Assembly: GCA_000708835.1 (NCBI GenBank) | Contig: DF237236.1 | Location: 1-64,000 of the forward strand | From: Klebsormidium nitens | Lineage: Eukaryota > Streptophyta > Klebsormidiophyceae > Klebsormidiales > Klebsormidiaceae | Reading direction: 5' to 3' | DNA length: 64,000 nucleotides | In this document: piece after piece, positions 1 through 12,887 of the stretch | Layout: each line of letters begins with the position of its first letter | Numbering within the stretch: the stretch's first letter is position 1 | Notes under the pieces: generated by a model | The model's input: the letters and a program-made list of their open reading frames with translations, nothing else | What the model was told of the DNA's origin: nothing | Database searches by the model: none | Made by a program: the position numbers and the translations under genes

Positions 1-2325
1 CTTGTTGACCCGGGTGTAGTGCCAGCGGCAGGCTGCCTGCACTCAAAGTTCAAGCCCTGCGTTCAAACACTCGCTCAACTGCTCAAAGTCCGTGGGCGTG
101 CTAGCTGGTTGCCGAAAGTGAACGTAGATATCACGGCGCAATAGTTTGCGGGCCGGGTTTGCCTCATTGGGATGCTAGGGCCACAGTCGACTGCAAAAAT
201 GCACTGAGAAAATCAGCGTACGCATGCTACAAATCTGAATATTATTGCATCATTTCAAATCAAGTAAGAAAGCGACCAAGATCCGCCCATGAAGATCACT
301 TGGTGTAGGCACTGATCAAGCATTTTAGAGTACTGTTTCAGGCTTCTAGAGTGCCTTGAATTGATAGGAGGGGGCGTCTGCAGGCGGATGGGTAGGATTG
401 CCCCTGCTGCTCCTGATCATTAACATCGCTTTCTTTTTGATCAGCAACCATTGTGCAGCCAAAGCCTGCGTGATCAAGGCGTGAACAGCACCCACCACAA
501 TTGCTACTAGCCTGCACGCGCAGCAGCTAGTAGGATGTGCTTCGGCCAGAGTCCGGGAGGGGTTACTAGGGTGACAACTGGCGGGCGGCCGGCGCACGGT
601 GCACATGTCTGAGCGGCGGCAAGCGCGACGATGTAATTTGCTTGTTGGCTGGACATTAAGCAAAGACCATCTCGACGGCAGCACATTCTGCCGTTATGCA
701 GAGCTTAGCAAAAAGTGATTACCTTCTTTCAGAAAAGTTGCTATAGCGGCAGGCCGCCAGACGCGCTAGAATCCGTTGGAACCACACAACTCTCCATCGA
801 TCTCCTTCTACGTTCAACTTACACGAGCGGCTGCCAAACGACTCGCTCCTCACTTCTGAAATCTGGAACACTTACGAAGCTCATTACTCGTTCAATACAC
901 TGTACAATCCTAGCTGATCATGATGTTTACAAGACGCGATGGTCAAATCAAATTGGTGATCACGAGTATAAGTCATCAAGCGGAACTGAGTAAAGCGCGG
1001 ATTGGCATGGTGCCAACAAAAAAGGTTGCAAAATCCGGGACAGTGAGCGTGCAGCACCAGATTGGAAGCGAAGTTCATCACAAAGGCGCTTCAGCCCTTC
1101 TTGCCCCTGATTTATTCCGCCTGTAGAGCAATCTTGTCTTGACAAACATGACAAATGGACCAGATGACTTGTTCCGGGGCCAGCAGGGCCGCTGCGCGGC
1201 CGCGCCGCGACTTCCGACCCAGGGTTTTGATCACCCAGGGTTTCTGCGCAGCTTCTGTAGTACACGTGTTAGCTGCGCAGAAACCCTGGTTTAAAACCCC
1301 GGGCCGGCGGCCGCGGCGCGCTCGTGAAATATGGTGCACGCAGTGAGACAGCAGGAGCTGCAGACGTGAGGTGGTCATCCGCGAGCAGGCAGGCAAGCTG
1401 GATGATAAGCTGTTTATATAATCTGCGGAAAGTGAAAAGCAACTGATGGAGAGTTCGAGGGCAGAATGACAAAGCCCTGCCAATTCAGGCACCACACTGG
1501 CTGAGTCTTTGACGTTGCCGTCAGCTTTGGATGTAAGTTCGGTGACAGCCTTTTCTTAGCGAGTCTGGTTCAGAGTTGACATACAAAGTCTTTCATTACT
1601 CTGCCTGCAAACTTCGAGGCATTTTTGGTTGCAGACCAAAGAATCTGGCTTCAAGTGATGCTGGTAGCCTCCAAGGCCGCAGGATGGAAGGACTCGTTGT
1701 AGTTCTGCACAGGTTCAGGCAAGGTGCACAATCCGTCATGACCTTGCCGATCCTAGTATTTAAACAGTCTAGATGGTCTCGGTTCTTATGCCTATAGATA
1801 ATGGTTGATAGCTTCTCGCACGTGCACGTTTCTAATGCTTCATCGCATTGGTCTGAGGAGATGAGAATGTACGTAAGCCTGGTTCAATAGCCCGTTCACG
1901 CCTTTGTCATGCAGATGAAGCGGCGCGCCGCTTCTCACATTTCCCTTGAAACTGTCGAATTCGCAGACGCTTGTGAAGGCCTAAAGGAGGCCTAAAGGGT
2001 GAGATTTTCTGCCTACATTTTGCAGAATACATGAGGGCAGATAGCCATACATATGTACGTTTCAAGCTGGTCCCTATCTGCAGAAAGCCAAGTGAGGGGA
2101 GGCGCTCATGCTGCAGTGGCCAGCACTTTTTTTTAAACAGCCTGCTGAGCGATGCACTGAACCGTGGAATACGGTCCTCGCTCAGAACACACGCTTCTCA
2201 GTCCCTCTTTTTCTAAGTGTCTCGACTCTTTCCCCTGCCATTATCTGGTAAGGTTTTAATCTGTTTGTACAGCTTTCGATCGATACTGACGCTCGCTTTA
2301 GTGGCATGCAGCCAGCGAGCAAACC
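1..2325. other. No gene recognised (left end)
   Basis: I find no convincing coding exon in this stretch. Short open readings occur on both strands, but none shows a recognisable domain or a coherent splice chain. The one clear structure is the inverted repeat at 1201-1320, listed separately. The last few hundred bases presumably hold the promoter and leader of the NTPase gene at 2326, and an upstream exon of that gene cannot be excluded. Confidence 0.5.
1201..1320. repeat. Near-perfect inverted repeat with 17-nt loop
   Basis: The arm at 1201-1253 is complementary to the arm at 1271-1320. The inner 20 bp or so next to the loop (around CCAGGGTTTCTGCGCAGCT) pair without interruption. The outer, GC-rich half pairs with several mismatches. 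The loop is only 17 nt, so the transcript would fold into a long hairpin. It could be a small MITE or a hairpin small-RNA locus. No target-site duplication is obvious. Confidence 0.75.
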
Positions 2326-4315
2326 ATGCGTGGTCCGCTCCCATACTTCGGTGCCGGGGTTCCTGTGGAAAGCCATTGGGATTCCCCCACCTCACGGAGC
2401 CTCGAGAAGTGGATGGGAGATACGGGAGAGGGGACGGTGGTTCGGCTGGAGGGTTTGGCGGGGTGGGGTAAGACGACCGTGATGCAAATAGCAGCGCGGG
2501 AAGCAAAGACGTTGCTCGTGAGAGTCCCAGGAGATGAGAACGGCTTCGTCAACGAGCTGATACTCAAGTGCTCACGAAAGGTGTTTGACCTGGGGAACGG
2601 GGGCGAGAACGTGACGGTTGGGGACGTTATGGAGCATCTGAAGCCGCTCGTCGCAACGAGCTTCTGGACCCTGCTGTACACAGCCGCGGCGAGCGTCTCT
2701 GCAGCCAGGGAGAGTCAAGTAAGCGGACTGGCGTTTGCAAGTGCTGAGGTGACGGGCCTGAAGGCCCCTGGATAGCGTGTTTTGTCTATTTGCACTGGTT
2801 TTAGACGTAGTCGCGAAATTATGGTTGCTATGTGCATTGATGAGAAGAATGAGAAGGTTAAATAGGAATCAGTAGAAGAAAAATGAGTGTAACAACTGCA
2901 TCTCCCTCGTTCCTGCTATCGGTTGCTCCCAAGAAGTTCATAACAGTCAGCTTTGATTACAGTTGGTTTTGGCATCAGAGGACGTCCCATTGCGTCTCTC
3001 TGAAGCATCCTGGTGGGGTCCTGGGCTCGCACACTGCTCAGGGCCGCTCTTTAAACTTCGGTAACTCTTCGGTGACTCAACAGCTGCACAGAAGGTTTTC
3101 GCTGCTAACCAGGCTGAACCAGAATTGAGTCTCAGGTTATTGGACAATAAACCGGGCTTTGACCTTGTTCCGAGGCTGGTTACCGCCTTGGTCTGGTTCT
3201 CTGACACTTCACCAATTTTAACCAGCCCATAGTCAGCCGCAACCATTATGGTTAAGGGCCAGAGTTCCCTGTGCTGGGTGACTTCAAATAGTAGGCGCCC
3301 GAGGGCGTCGAGGGTTAGCCTGGTGCGGGGCATAATTTTTTCGGTGAGAAGTTTCAGTTGGTTTGCTCGGGTCCATGAGTTTCACTCACCCACGACTTAA
3401 CTTGACCAAAAGTTACCAACATGTCTTTGTTCGCGGCCGCAGGCGCAGCCGGAGATCCTGCTTCTGAGCTCCAGAGAGGTCTTCGCCACACACCCCGTCT
3501 CCGAGGCCTTCCGTTTGCCGCTCTCTTCGAATGACCGACTCGTCCTCATGTTTGACAACATGGAATGCCTAGAGACTAGAAAGCATAGCAGCCCTCTAGA
3601 GCCAAAAGCTACGGCGGTGCTAGAAGACTGGGGCGTCTACACTTTTGTCTCGCTCGCGCTTGAAGTCGCGCGCGCGTACGCGCTCAACCCGCGCCTGCGC
3701 GTCGCCTTCTCCCTGAACCAAATGGACGGGGCTGAGCACCTCCCGCTTATGGACGACGCCCCGTCTCTTTTCCCCCGGGGGGTCTCGCTCAGGCTCTTCC
3801 CGGTCCCCTTCCCCAGCCTTCCAAGTTCGCACCAAGTCTTGCGTGTGCTCCAACGCTACTTGGGGGGGGACCGCAAGAGCCCCGGCGTCTGTCTAGACAG
3901 CCTGGCGAAGCAGCTCGTAGGCCCCCCCCGAATTTTAAAACAACTCCTGGTGCTGGTCAGGCCGAGCGCGGATGAGCCGGTGACGGCAGCAGAGGTGGAG
4001 ACGGCGCTTCTTGAACTGGAGGACACGCATCATAGAGAAGTTATTGACACTCTCAGCCTCTGTAGCCCCTGGCAAACGCCCCTGCTTGAAGCAGTGTGTA
4101 ACGTGTGGAAGGCCCTCAAGGCCACCCGCAAGCTAGAGCCAAACGCCGCAAGCTGCTTTACTTTGCCGGAACCGCCCCCCCCTGGCTGGAACATGGTTGA
4201 GCGCTCGGGCATTCTCACGTGTCGGGAGGGCAAAGAGGGCGGCCTGGTTGTCCCAGTGTACCACTTCTTGGCGACACTCCTCCAGAGTTTGGAAGATGTT
4301 CCATACGGAAGTTAG
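2326..4315 (+). CDS. Uncharacterised P-loop NTPase, two exons
   Basis: Exons are 2326-2718 and 3443-4315, joined in phase 0 across a 724-bp intron (CAA|GTAAGC ... GCCGCAG|GCG), giving 421 residues. A Walker A motif (GLAGWGKTT, residues 43-51) is preceded by a beta-strand-like VVRLE. A candidate Walker B (LVLMFD, 164-169) opens the second exon. These two features support ATP/GTP binding in a STAND/AAA-like fold. The C-terminal two thirds is helical-looking with no motif I recognise. ATG 2326 was chosen because an in-frame stop lies just upstream at the TTTAG; an upstream exon spliced at that AG is possible. I do not assign a function. NTPase modules of this kind occur in STAND proteins and in Crinkler-type proteins, but no diagnostic N-terminal domain is visible. 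Confidence 0.7.
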
Positions 4316-5154
4316 TCGCTGCCTTGCTGGAGTCTGTGGTCTTCTGCAGGGGGGCCGGGGGGGAGGACCTGGAGGCAAGGAAGTCGGAAGTCGGCCCGAA
4401 TTAAGGCAGGCCGCGTACTCATGGCGTATATGAGGATCGGGCCTGACGAGACTATAACATGAACTTACAATCTCGGTCCCTAGGACGGCAGGGTTGGAGT
4501 CAGCTTAGAACATTGCTGGTATTGAATCCATCCGTAGCAGAAACGTGCGAGAAGATTCACGCTCGATCCTTTTATCGAAAGCAGAACACGGGCGGCGATG
4601 CTACAGTAAGAGACATATGATGAAGCCGTGTATATATAGTCTTCGATCAAGATGAATCATGTGGAATACCGATCCTATATTGCACCATGCACATGTTTGC
4701 ATGCATGCAAATTCGAACCTATACATTGAAAGATACAAGATCATGCGCAAACATAAATTCGGTCATGGGTTCAACATTGCAAGAGGTGCATGCGCTATGT
4801 GAGAAGGGTTGACTACCACGTCATATGTAGCCACATGCATATCATAGATTACATGATTCCGTTGTATGTATTAGCCGCTGAACGGTATATGCCAATGTAG
4901 ATTTTGCATGACAGGAGCGTCTATTGAGTCGGCATAACGGATGGGCCTAAAGGAGGACACAAATCATACACGTGCAAGAGACCCGTTTCGAGTACGTGCG
5001 CTTCCACAAGGCCGGTGCCCAAAGTGAGATTTGACTTCAGATCACGTCGTCGTAGCATAATCCTTCAGTGTTGAATTCTTCGACTGTATTTTCGTTTCCA
5101 TCATGATCTTGTAAGCTCCGGGAACTCAAAGTTATGCGGCTGCATGACTTCACC
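4316..5154. other. Intergenic region, convergent 3' ends
   Basis: This stretch lies between the stop of the NTPase gene and the stop of the RBM5-like gene, which converge here. It is AT-richer, with several GCATGC-type stretches near 4690-4720. I see no exon. It should contain the 3' untranslated regions of both genes. Confidence 0.5.
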
Positions 5155-8100
5155 CTAAAACGTTCCTCTCTGCTGCTCCATAAGGAAGCGCTGCTGAGCT
5201 TTCTTCTGCATCTGAACTTTGTAAGAGTCGCCGGGGAGGATCTCAAACCGGGGGTCCACCTTCGGGACTTCCACCCCTAGACCCGCTCGCTCCGTCGTCC
5301 GTTCGGCCTTAATCGGTTCGACCATCCCTCCGCCGCCCCTTCCAAGGCCCTGCCAACACAAAAGGGACGGTGTAAGCACACGATGGAGAGCTCTAACTTA
5401 CGCCGGAATGCAATGGAATAAGCAAGTAAAAAGTCGTCAACCTGGAAAGTCTTTGTTGTACTTTGGTGATGATTGAAGAGGCGAATCTAAGAGATACAGA
5501 CCTGCTCCGGCACCATCATACGTCACCTCTTTGAGCTAGCAGATCCTAAGTCAACTCTCTGTCAATCGGCACAGATCCAGCATTAGATGACTATGATCGG
5601 AGACTGTTCAACACTTCGTATTAAGAGCAAGACGTTGGAACCTTCCATGAGAAGAAGGCACTGAACCAACATCTGCCCAAACGCCTGACCATGATACAGA
5701 AAGTGCAGAATCGTCATACAACACTTGGCAAAACGGCGTCAAAGAAGCAGTATTGTCAAACCCGTTCCCGAGAACTTTTCCGAACAGAGGCTCAAACGTA
5801 GCATAGACAGAAACGACACTCGGCAGCCTCACCTGCCCTTCCTGCCACCCCATGTTGCGCAGCATCCTGTTCCCCACGTTAGTATCCCCCAGGGCTCTAG
5901 TTTGATCCACCCTCTCAAACGCGACGGGGGGGTCGTCCTCTGGGACCGCTCCCTGCCGACCATACCCCCCGTTCTCTACACCCCCGTCATTCCTGTTCAT
6001 AGGCAGGGGCCCTCCATATAGCCCCCGGCGCTCGGCCGCACTGTCCCGGTACCCATCTGCCCCCCCCATTCTATCCATACCCCCATTTCCAAAGCCCGCT
6101 GCGACGTCCGTACCCAGACCCCCCGGGCCCCCGAGAACGAAACCCCCCCTGCCCAGCGACTCCGAGCCGCCGAACTGCTGCTGGGGGTTTTGCGGAAACT
6201 GCTGACCCTGGGGGTTCTGCGAATTCTGAGCCGGGGGGAAGTTCTGAGGGCGCCAACCGGGCTGCCCATAAGAGGATGGCTGGTTATTATAACCCATCTG
6301 CCCGCCCGACGGCATGTTTTGTTGTGCCAAAGGAGGAAACTGGTTGCTCGGGGCGTACTGTGGGCCCCCGAAAGAGGCTGCTTGGTTGAAGTTCTGGGGG
6401 GTTGAGGTGGCGCCATAAGCAGACAAACCCTGGCCATATGCGGACGGACCTTGATTATAAGCGGACGGGCCCTGGTTGTAATTGGACGATGGCTGCTGGC
6501 TTTGCTGGGGGTTATAGGCTTGCTGTGGCTGGGAAAAAGTCGGGGCCTGCTGCGAGTACGATTGCAATGATGACGTGGCAGGCTGCGCCGAAGCGGCCGT
6601 AGACTGCTGAGCCGGTACCTGCAGGAGATGGGATTGATACGGAGCAAGACATTTCGACCTGTCGTGATTTGTTGTCCGCTCCATAAGTCAACGTTCCCTT
6701 GCAAACTGTCCAAGTGAAAGCAGAATTCGGTACCGCTCGAAAAATTGTCGTTCTCTTGCAAAACGTCGTAGTGAGACCAGACTTCGGTCTGTACAGGTAA
6801 GTCTACAACTTTTCAGACAAGATGTTCTTAGATCACTATGATCCTTCCACTCGCTGCAGATCAATGAATGCAGATGCTTGAGGACTCATCCGGAGTTACG
6901 GAATGAACCCTGTGACTGCTCATCCAGCCTCAGCAGCTAAGCCTCCGAAATATAAATCAATAACGTTACCTGCTGCTGCTGCTGCTGCTGAGTCCATCCG
7001 GTTGTGGCTGCTGGAGCGGCTGTCTGCGGGGCGGCGCTTGCGGCAGCGTCTGGCTGGACCTCATTATACTTCTGGGTGGCGGTGTCAAAAGTGTACCAGA
7101 CCTTGGTGTGCCCGTTGTAGTACAACCCTGCGGGCAAAGTGAAAGGTACGGCATCAGGCTTGTGCTTATGTCGATGGTAGAATTGCCGGCAGATGAACGA
7201 GGTTGTAAGACGTTTCTTGCGTACATCCACCATCCAGATGCCAATCAGGGAGCTCTTTTTAGAAAAAGTCCAAACTTCGAGGACTCTCAAGAGTCTGGTT
7301 TCAATTTCGTCTCGATTCAAATCATCGTCCAGATACTCATATACGGCAGAGGACTATGGAACCGACGAGTGAACAGAAAAGGTAAGCCGTCCCGCTTGTC
7401 AGATACTAGCTGCGTAGCAGCTCGGCAACCATCCCTATTCAGTATTGCACCAAGGACAATCGGTTCGGACCCTCTCTCCAATGATAGCTTCTCAGACACC
7501 GCAGCTGAAAGCTCCTGCAATAGCTGTGACCCACCTCTGTGTCCGTCGTAGTAATACCCACTCGCAGCATTGTAGTAGTACCCGGACGCGTCATCCCAAA
7601 CGAACCCCGCAGACGGTTCCGCCGCAGAAGCCGCTTTCTCTAGCTGCCCCTGGTTCGCCGCAGCCGCAGGCTTTGCACCGCCCTGCATCTGCGCAGCGAG
7701 GCTCTCCATCCCCCCTTTTCCTGGGGCCGCCGCATGCTGGGTAGTAACTTGGGTTTGCGGCTGGATTTGCGCCGGGATTTGCGCCTGGGTTTGCGCTTCA
7801 GATCGATTCTCGGTTTGCGCCTGGGTCTGCGGCTCGGTTTGCGGCTGGGTTAGCACGACCGCGGGTGCCGACACCACGGCCGCGGCTTGCTCCTCCTTCG
7901 CCTGGCGCTCCTCGTCGCTCATGCCAAACTCCTTGGGCTCCCACGTGGAGACCACTTGCGGCTCCGGCCTTTTCCCACTGAACTCCTTGGGCTGCCAGGT
8001 GGCACCAGCGAGGGCGTTCACACCAGGGAGGGCGGTGGTGATAGGGAAGGACGGAACCTGGCGCTGCGGCTGGGGTCGAGCGAAAGCGACCCGGAGGATG

Positions 8101-11100
8101 GTTGCGCTGGTCTTGTCAAGGCGGGTATTGTTGGTGGCGACGAGAGCGGCCTTCGCTTCTTCGACCTAGGGTTGAAACGGAATGATCAGATCGCAACCAA
8201 TTATTGACCCGTTGAATCGCTAACCGTTAGTTCGCAAACGGTTAGACCGCGAGCGTACGGGTCCTGATTCGTGTTGCGGAAAGGGATGAGGGTGCTCAGA
8301 CAAGTGTCGCTGCCGATGCCTAAATGCCAAGAGCGTATTTTCAGTCGCTGCAAAAGGCGCCGAGCAACTACCAGGACAAGCAATCGCTATCTGACGAGAT
8401 GCTTGTAATATTCAGGAGTGTGAACTTCCGTTCAGGTTCCAGACATATCACGGTCCTTACTTAGCAGTAGTGTTAGAGCATAACAAAGCTCAAGCTCAAA
8501 CAAGAACTTACAGGGAATGAAGGCGAACGTCTCCTGCGCTCACTTTGGACTTGATTTGAGAAAGCGGGGTGACTAAGTTCCCCGTCGAAGATGCGCCAAA
8601 TCCGGCATTCCACGCACCGTCACAACGTGGAAAGACCAAAATCGAAGCAGCTCCAGAAGAACGGATGCGATCAGTCAGATCGACGTCCTGAAAACATCTG
8701 CTCACGGTGTTAAAGTGCACGAACGCAAAGCCCCTGGAAACCAGCGTGTTCCGGTCACGGATGACTTTCAGCTCCTTGATCGGCCCGAACTTGGCGAACG
8801 TGTAGTGCAGCGCAGCTTCATCGACGTCCGGCTCGAGCCCCCGCACAATCAGATTGTCCGTCTTCTCCTCTGCAACAAAGAGGCCACTCTGCTAGTGAGT
8901 AGAGGTTTAGCGACATCACGCAAAGCTTGTGGGCCTTCGAGGAACAAGCAGGATACCGAGGAGAACTTGCAGCAAAGTCACAAGCAGGATGTTCGTGAGA
9001 CGCTTCCTAAGTGATTGAAATCTTGCTCAAAAAAGTACACCAGAAGGCGCCTGAAGAAGACAGGGGGGATTTAGACTTCGCACACGGAAGAGATAGGCCC
9101 TGTTGCTTGGCGTTTTTAAAGATTCTTTCTGAGCAAAATAGCCGGAGCGCTCACCGTCGAGCTGCTTCTGGAACGACGCTTCAGCGGCTCCCGGCTCAGC
9201 AATCTTGGCGTCTGCTGTTCGAACGGCCAAACACTGTACATCGAAGGCAACAGCACAATATCAGAACTCAGCGTGGCTTTTGCTCAGGCTTGACTGCTGA
9301 ACACGTCGAAAGGTTGTAAGGTAGAAAGTCACTTCGAGATTCTCCAGAGGGGGTGCTCTGCCCTAAGGACTGACAGAAGCAATGAAGAGCAGGCTCGAAC
9401 TAGGTTTAATATGATATTATTAACCCAGCTGCTAAAACAATGAACGGCACATTTGCACAGTATTCGCAAGCGCGAGACTGAGCAACCGTTGTTTGCATAC
9501 CTTGAAGCACGTGCTGCGGCGTGCGAAGTTGACCGAGCTACAGCCAGAGCAAACCCAGTCCTGCTGCTCCTCCTCCGTCTTCTCACTCGGGCGCCTGTTC
9601 AAAGGAGAAAGCCTCGTTGAAAACCAACAAATATAATTCCGCATTCTTTGGTTGGTCAAGGTGTGCGGAACGTCAGAGATCGTGACCTGAAGGACGAATA
9701 CCAGGATATTGTGTGGAGGACGGGCTGAGGCGGAGCGGCCTGTCCGGGAAACTCACGTATACTCAAAATGTAGTTTGCGGCCATCAAGGAGAAGCTTTTG
9801 GGTCTTGGTGTCCTCCATGAGCTTCTTCGCGGCTTTCTGCAGGACGAGAAAGGAAGAGAGGGCGTCATAAACAGGGGTCAACAGCTGCGAGGGCTGAGGA
9901 CGACGGACCGAAAAGTTACAAAAGTGAGTCCGGCTTCAGCGCCGCCCGTTATCAACTCTCGATGACTCCATCCATCATCTCGGCAAGCTTTGTCTTCCGC
10001 TTATAGATCTTGGCCCTCATCAAAGCGAAGCTGATGGCTTATCCTTGTTTCTAGATTGGCACATCTGAACGCTTCGAAAGCGCATTGTCTGAAAGTAAGA
10101 ACAAGAACTTCAGAAAAGCAGGGAAATCATCCGCCTCCAATCTCAGACTTGACGTGTTTGAGCGTCCACTATTTTTCGATCAAGCAGGACACTTGTTTAC
10201 AAGGACGTATAAGCCTTGCTCCTAGAGGAAGCCTCTAAATTCACCCTAAGGACGATGTAGGAACGTAAGGTGAGATGGACTGTGGAGCTCACCACAGATG
10301 GAAAGTCCACGAAGGCGAAGCCCCTGGACATCTTCGTGAACTTATCCTTGATGATGCGGACAGATGAGACGGGAAGGGGGCCCCAGTCCGCCTGCAATGA
10401 GAAAACGTTGTGAGTACCCAACCCCAGTCTGTGAATTGTGCAGGCTAACATGGCGTTGCACTCTGCCAAATGTGTATCTTCCGGCAATTGCTATTTTAGG
10501 GCGTAAGTGTCAAGCCTGGCCTCTGACCACACAAAAGCAGGCTCTTGAAGAAACATATTTCAGTACCAGTCCTGCGTCCACAAAGCCAGAGGGCACATGG
10601 TACCCATAGGCTGAAAACAGAGTGCCTTACCAGGCAGCGAGCAACATCCTCCTCTGTTGCCCTGGTGGAGATGCTCTTGACCACAATGGTCTGGGTCGGC
10701 ACCTGAGACAGTTGAGGAGCTCAGGCTATGCTCGCAGAAACTAATCACGAACCTGATCCTCTTCAGGTAGCTTGTCAGTCAAGAAAAGCAACGGAAGCAA
10801 GGCAGATGCTCTCCCAGAGTCTCCATTTTGAAGTCGGAAGAGATCAGGCGCACTTTGCATTGCCGAATGACGATCAACTGGCAGACCACTTCACTTATCC
10901 ACAGGACGTCCAAGGCCTTGGACCAAACAGAGCAACTCACGATCTTCTCCTGCGCCTCCCTTTCTAGCCTTTCCCGCTCCAGCCGCTTCGCCTCCTCCTC
11001 CTGGTGGCGCTTCTCCTCAGCGGCCCTTCGCTCCTCTTCAAGCTGTTTCCTTCTCGCCTCCCTCTCGACTCTCTCCCGTTCCCTTTCCTTTTCTGCTTCA

Positions 11101-12614
11101 ACATCTTCAGAATCTGATGAGTCAAGGTCCTGATCCCGTTCGCGCACCCTCTTCTTTGGCCGGTCCCTTGAGACCCTCCTCTCATGAGGCAGAGGCGACC
11201 GCTCTTCTGGGGGCCGCTCGCTAAAACCCCGCTTCCGAGGTGGACCATCGTCTTTTGGCTTGTCCTTGCTGTCGAACAGGATCTTGCCAATCGTGATGCC
11301 TCCCTGCTGCTGGACTTGGGGGCTGCTAAGGGGAATTGATGCTGCGTGCGCGCCTACGGCAGGATAGTTGACTGCAGCCCCCGGAGGCAAGACCACTGAT
11401 TGCAGGCTGTTGGAAAGAGATAGACTGGGTCAACACTTAGCTGAGCTGGGCAGAAGAAGGAAAAGGACTATCAGGACTGAGAAGAGCTAGCTCAACAGCG
11501 TTTCTATTAAAGACAGAAAGACGGTGTACAAAGCTTGCCATTATCAAGTGCATAGTGGTCCACTCATCAAACCATACTTTAGCGACCAGACGCATTTCAA
11601 TATGCTGCAGCTCCACAAATCGTCAGAATGGTACAGATTATGATCTCCCAGATTCCAACTTTGAGACACAAAGACTCTGGTGCTCGGTCAAAGGATTAAG
11701 AGATTTCCAAACAGTACGCAAAACACAGGGAAGGACAGAAATGGTGCTCACGGAGGGCGCACAGCTGCTGACGGCAGAGGCAAATGGGGATCCTGCAAAA
11801 AGGAAACAGCTTTTTGAGCCCTCTGCCCCAGTGGTTCTCAGTACATATGCTGCATCTGAGGCCGAGCGTAGAGGCTTTCCGGCTCTCCTTTCCGGCCCTG
11901 TCAACATGATGCAAGCGATCTTCAAAGCGGAACTTGCAACGTAAGATGAGGGTGTGAAGACGATAATGACCATTTGTGGCGAAAAGCTCCCTTCTTGGAA
12001 GATGGCGATCTCGACGATAGCTCGAAAGTTGTCCTGGCGAAAAGAGAGAGGAAAGTTGCAGATTAGCAAGGAGATTCTTTCGCACAAAGATGCGCAAACA
12101 ATAATGTGAACTTTACTTGCATAAACCTGAGATGCTGGATAACTACGCCTGTTTTTCGATCTTATATTGCACACTGATATCCTGGGCAAATAGAACCAGG
12201 TCACACAATCCCTGCTGCGCCAAAAAAAAAAACTGCACAAAGAAGCTCCACGTCCGCGCAGAGCCCTGACTTGCAAAAGAAGCAACTAACGGTGGCTTAA
12301 GAGAAAAACGAGCCTCACAGACAATCATTGAAAGGTTGGTCAGATAAACTACTCGCTTATGATAAAGCAGACGGCACCACCTGCTCAAGCGTAAACATAC
12401 CTGACGGACAACCCCGGTCTCTCCACAGTTTGCACCACGTCAGCACTCGCCCAAAACACACTGAGCTTCTTGGGAAAAGTGCGGCCTCGATGCCAGAGCT
12501 TTCTGGAGGAACCAATTCCCAATGAACGTCCTGGAAGCGCTCCTCTTTGCTTTCACTGTCAGTGTCACGCTGTTTTGTGTGAACTGGGGAGCGGAGCTGG
12601 CTGCTGGTGAACAT
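5155..12614 (-). CDS. SUA: RBM5/RBM10-like splicing regulator (plant SUA type)
   Basis: Fifteen exons, all in phase: 12614-12401, 12033-11971, 11897-11845, 11792-11752, 11406-10941, 10702-10631, 10391-10293, 9836-9757, 9594-9501, 9233-9155, 8869-8706, 8165-7535, 7127-6970, 6618-5833, 5349-5155; 1064 residues. Domain order matches RBM5/SUA: charged RS/KE-rich N-terminus (124-279), RRM1 (about 280-363, RNP1 SRGFAFVDF), RanBP2-type zinc finger (Cys378, 381, 392, 395), RRM2 (about 422-505, SRGFAFVHF), OCRE aromatic repeat (about 662-707), Gln/Pro/Gly-rich region (738-980) and a G-patch (about 984-1030, split by the last intron). In known family members these act in the nucleus on exon choice, OCRE contacting the core spliceosome and the G-patch a DEAH helicase. 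The first four small exons rest only on phase and splice sites. The gene is divergent from the amidohydrolase. Confidence 0.88.
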
Positions 12615-12887
12615 TGTGCTGGTTCACGCTAACTCATCTCGTTTACTGCAAACCACTTTGATCATCGTACCTATTATAGACTGTCATTTTACTGCAAGTC
12701 AATTCGGGTTATCGCAGGTTATCGCCGAACTACAGCGAGCTGCTTCTGCAAGAACAGTTGGCTAGTAGAACTCTGGAGGTGGTTCTCTTTGTAACTGTTG
12801 CTGGTGTACCAACGCATGGGCATCACAGCATTGCATCTCTGATAGATCTGTGATCAAGACAAGCTTCAAGCAGTGATTCCAGCTGCC
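12615..12887. promoter_or_regulatory. Compact divergent promoter region
   Basis: Only 273 bp separate the proposed ATG of the splicing-factor gene (leftward) from the proposed ATG of the amidohydrolase gene (rightward). Both promoters and leaders must fit here unless the true starts lie elsewhere. I do not see a convincing TATA box on either strand. Confidence 0.45.
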
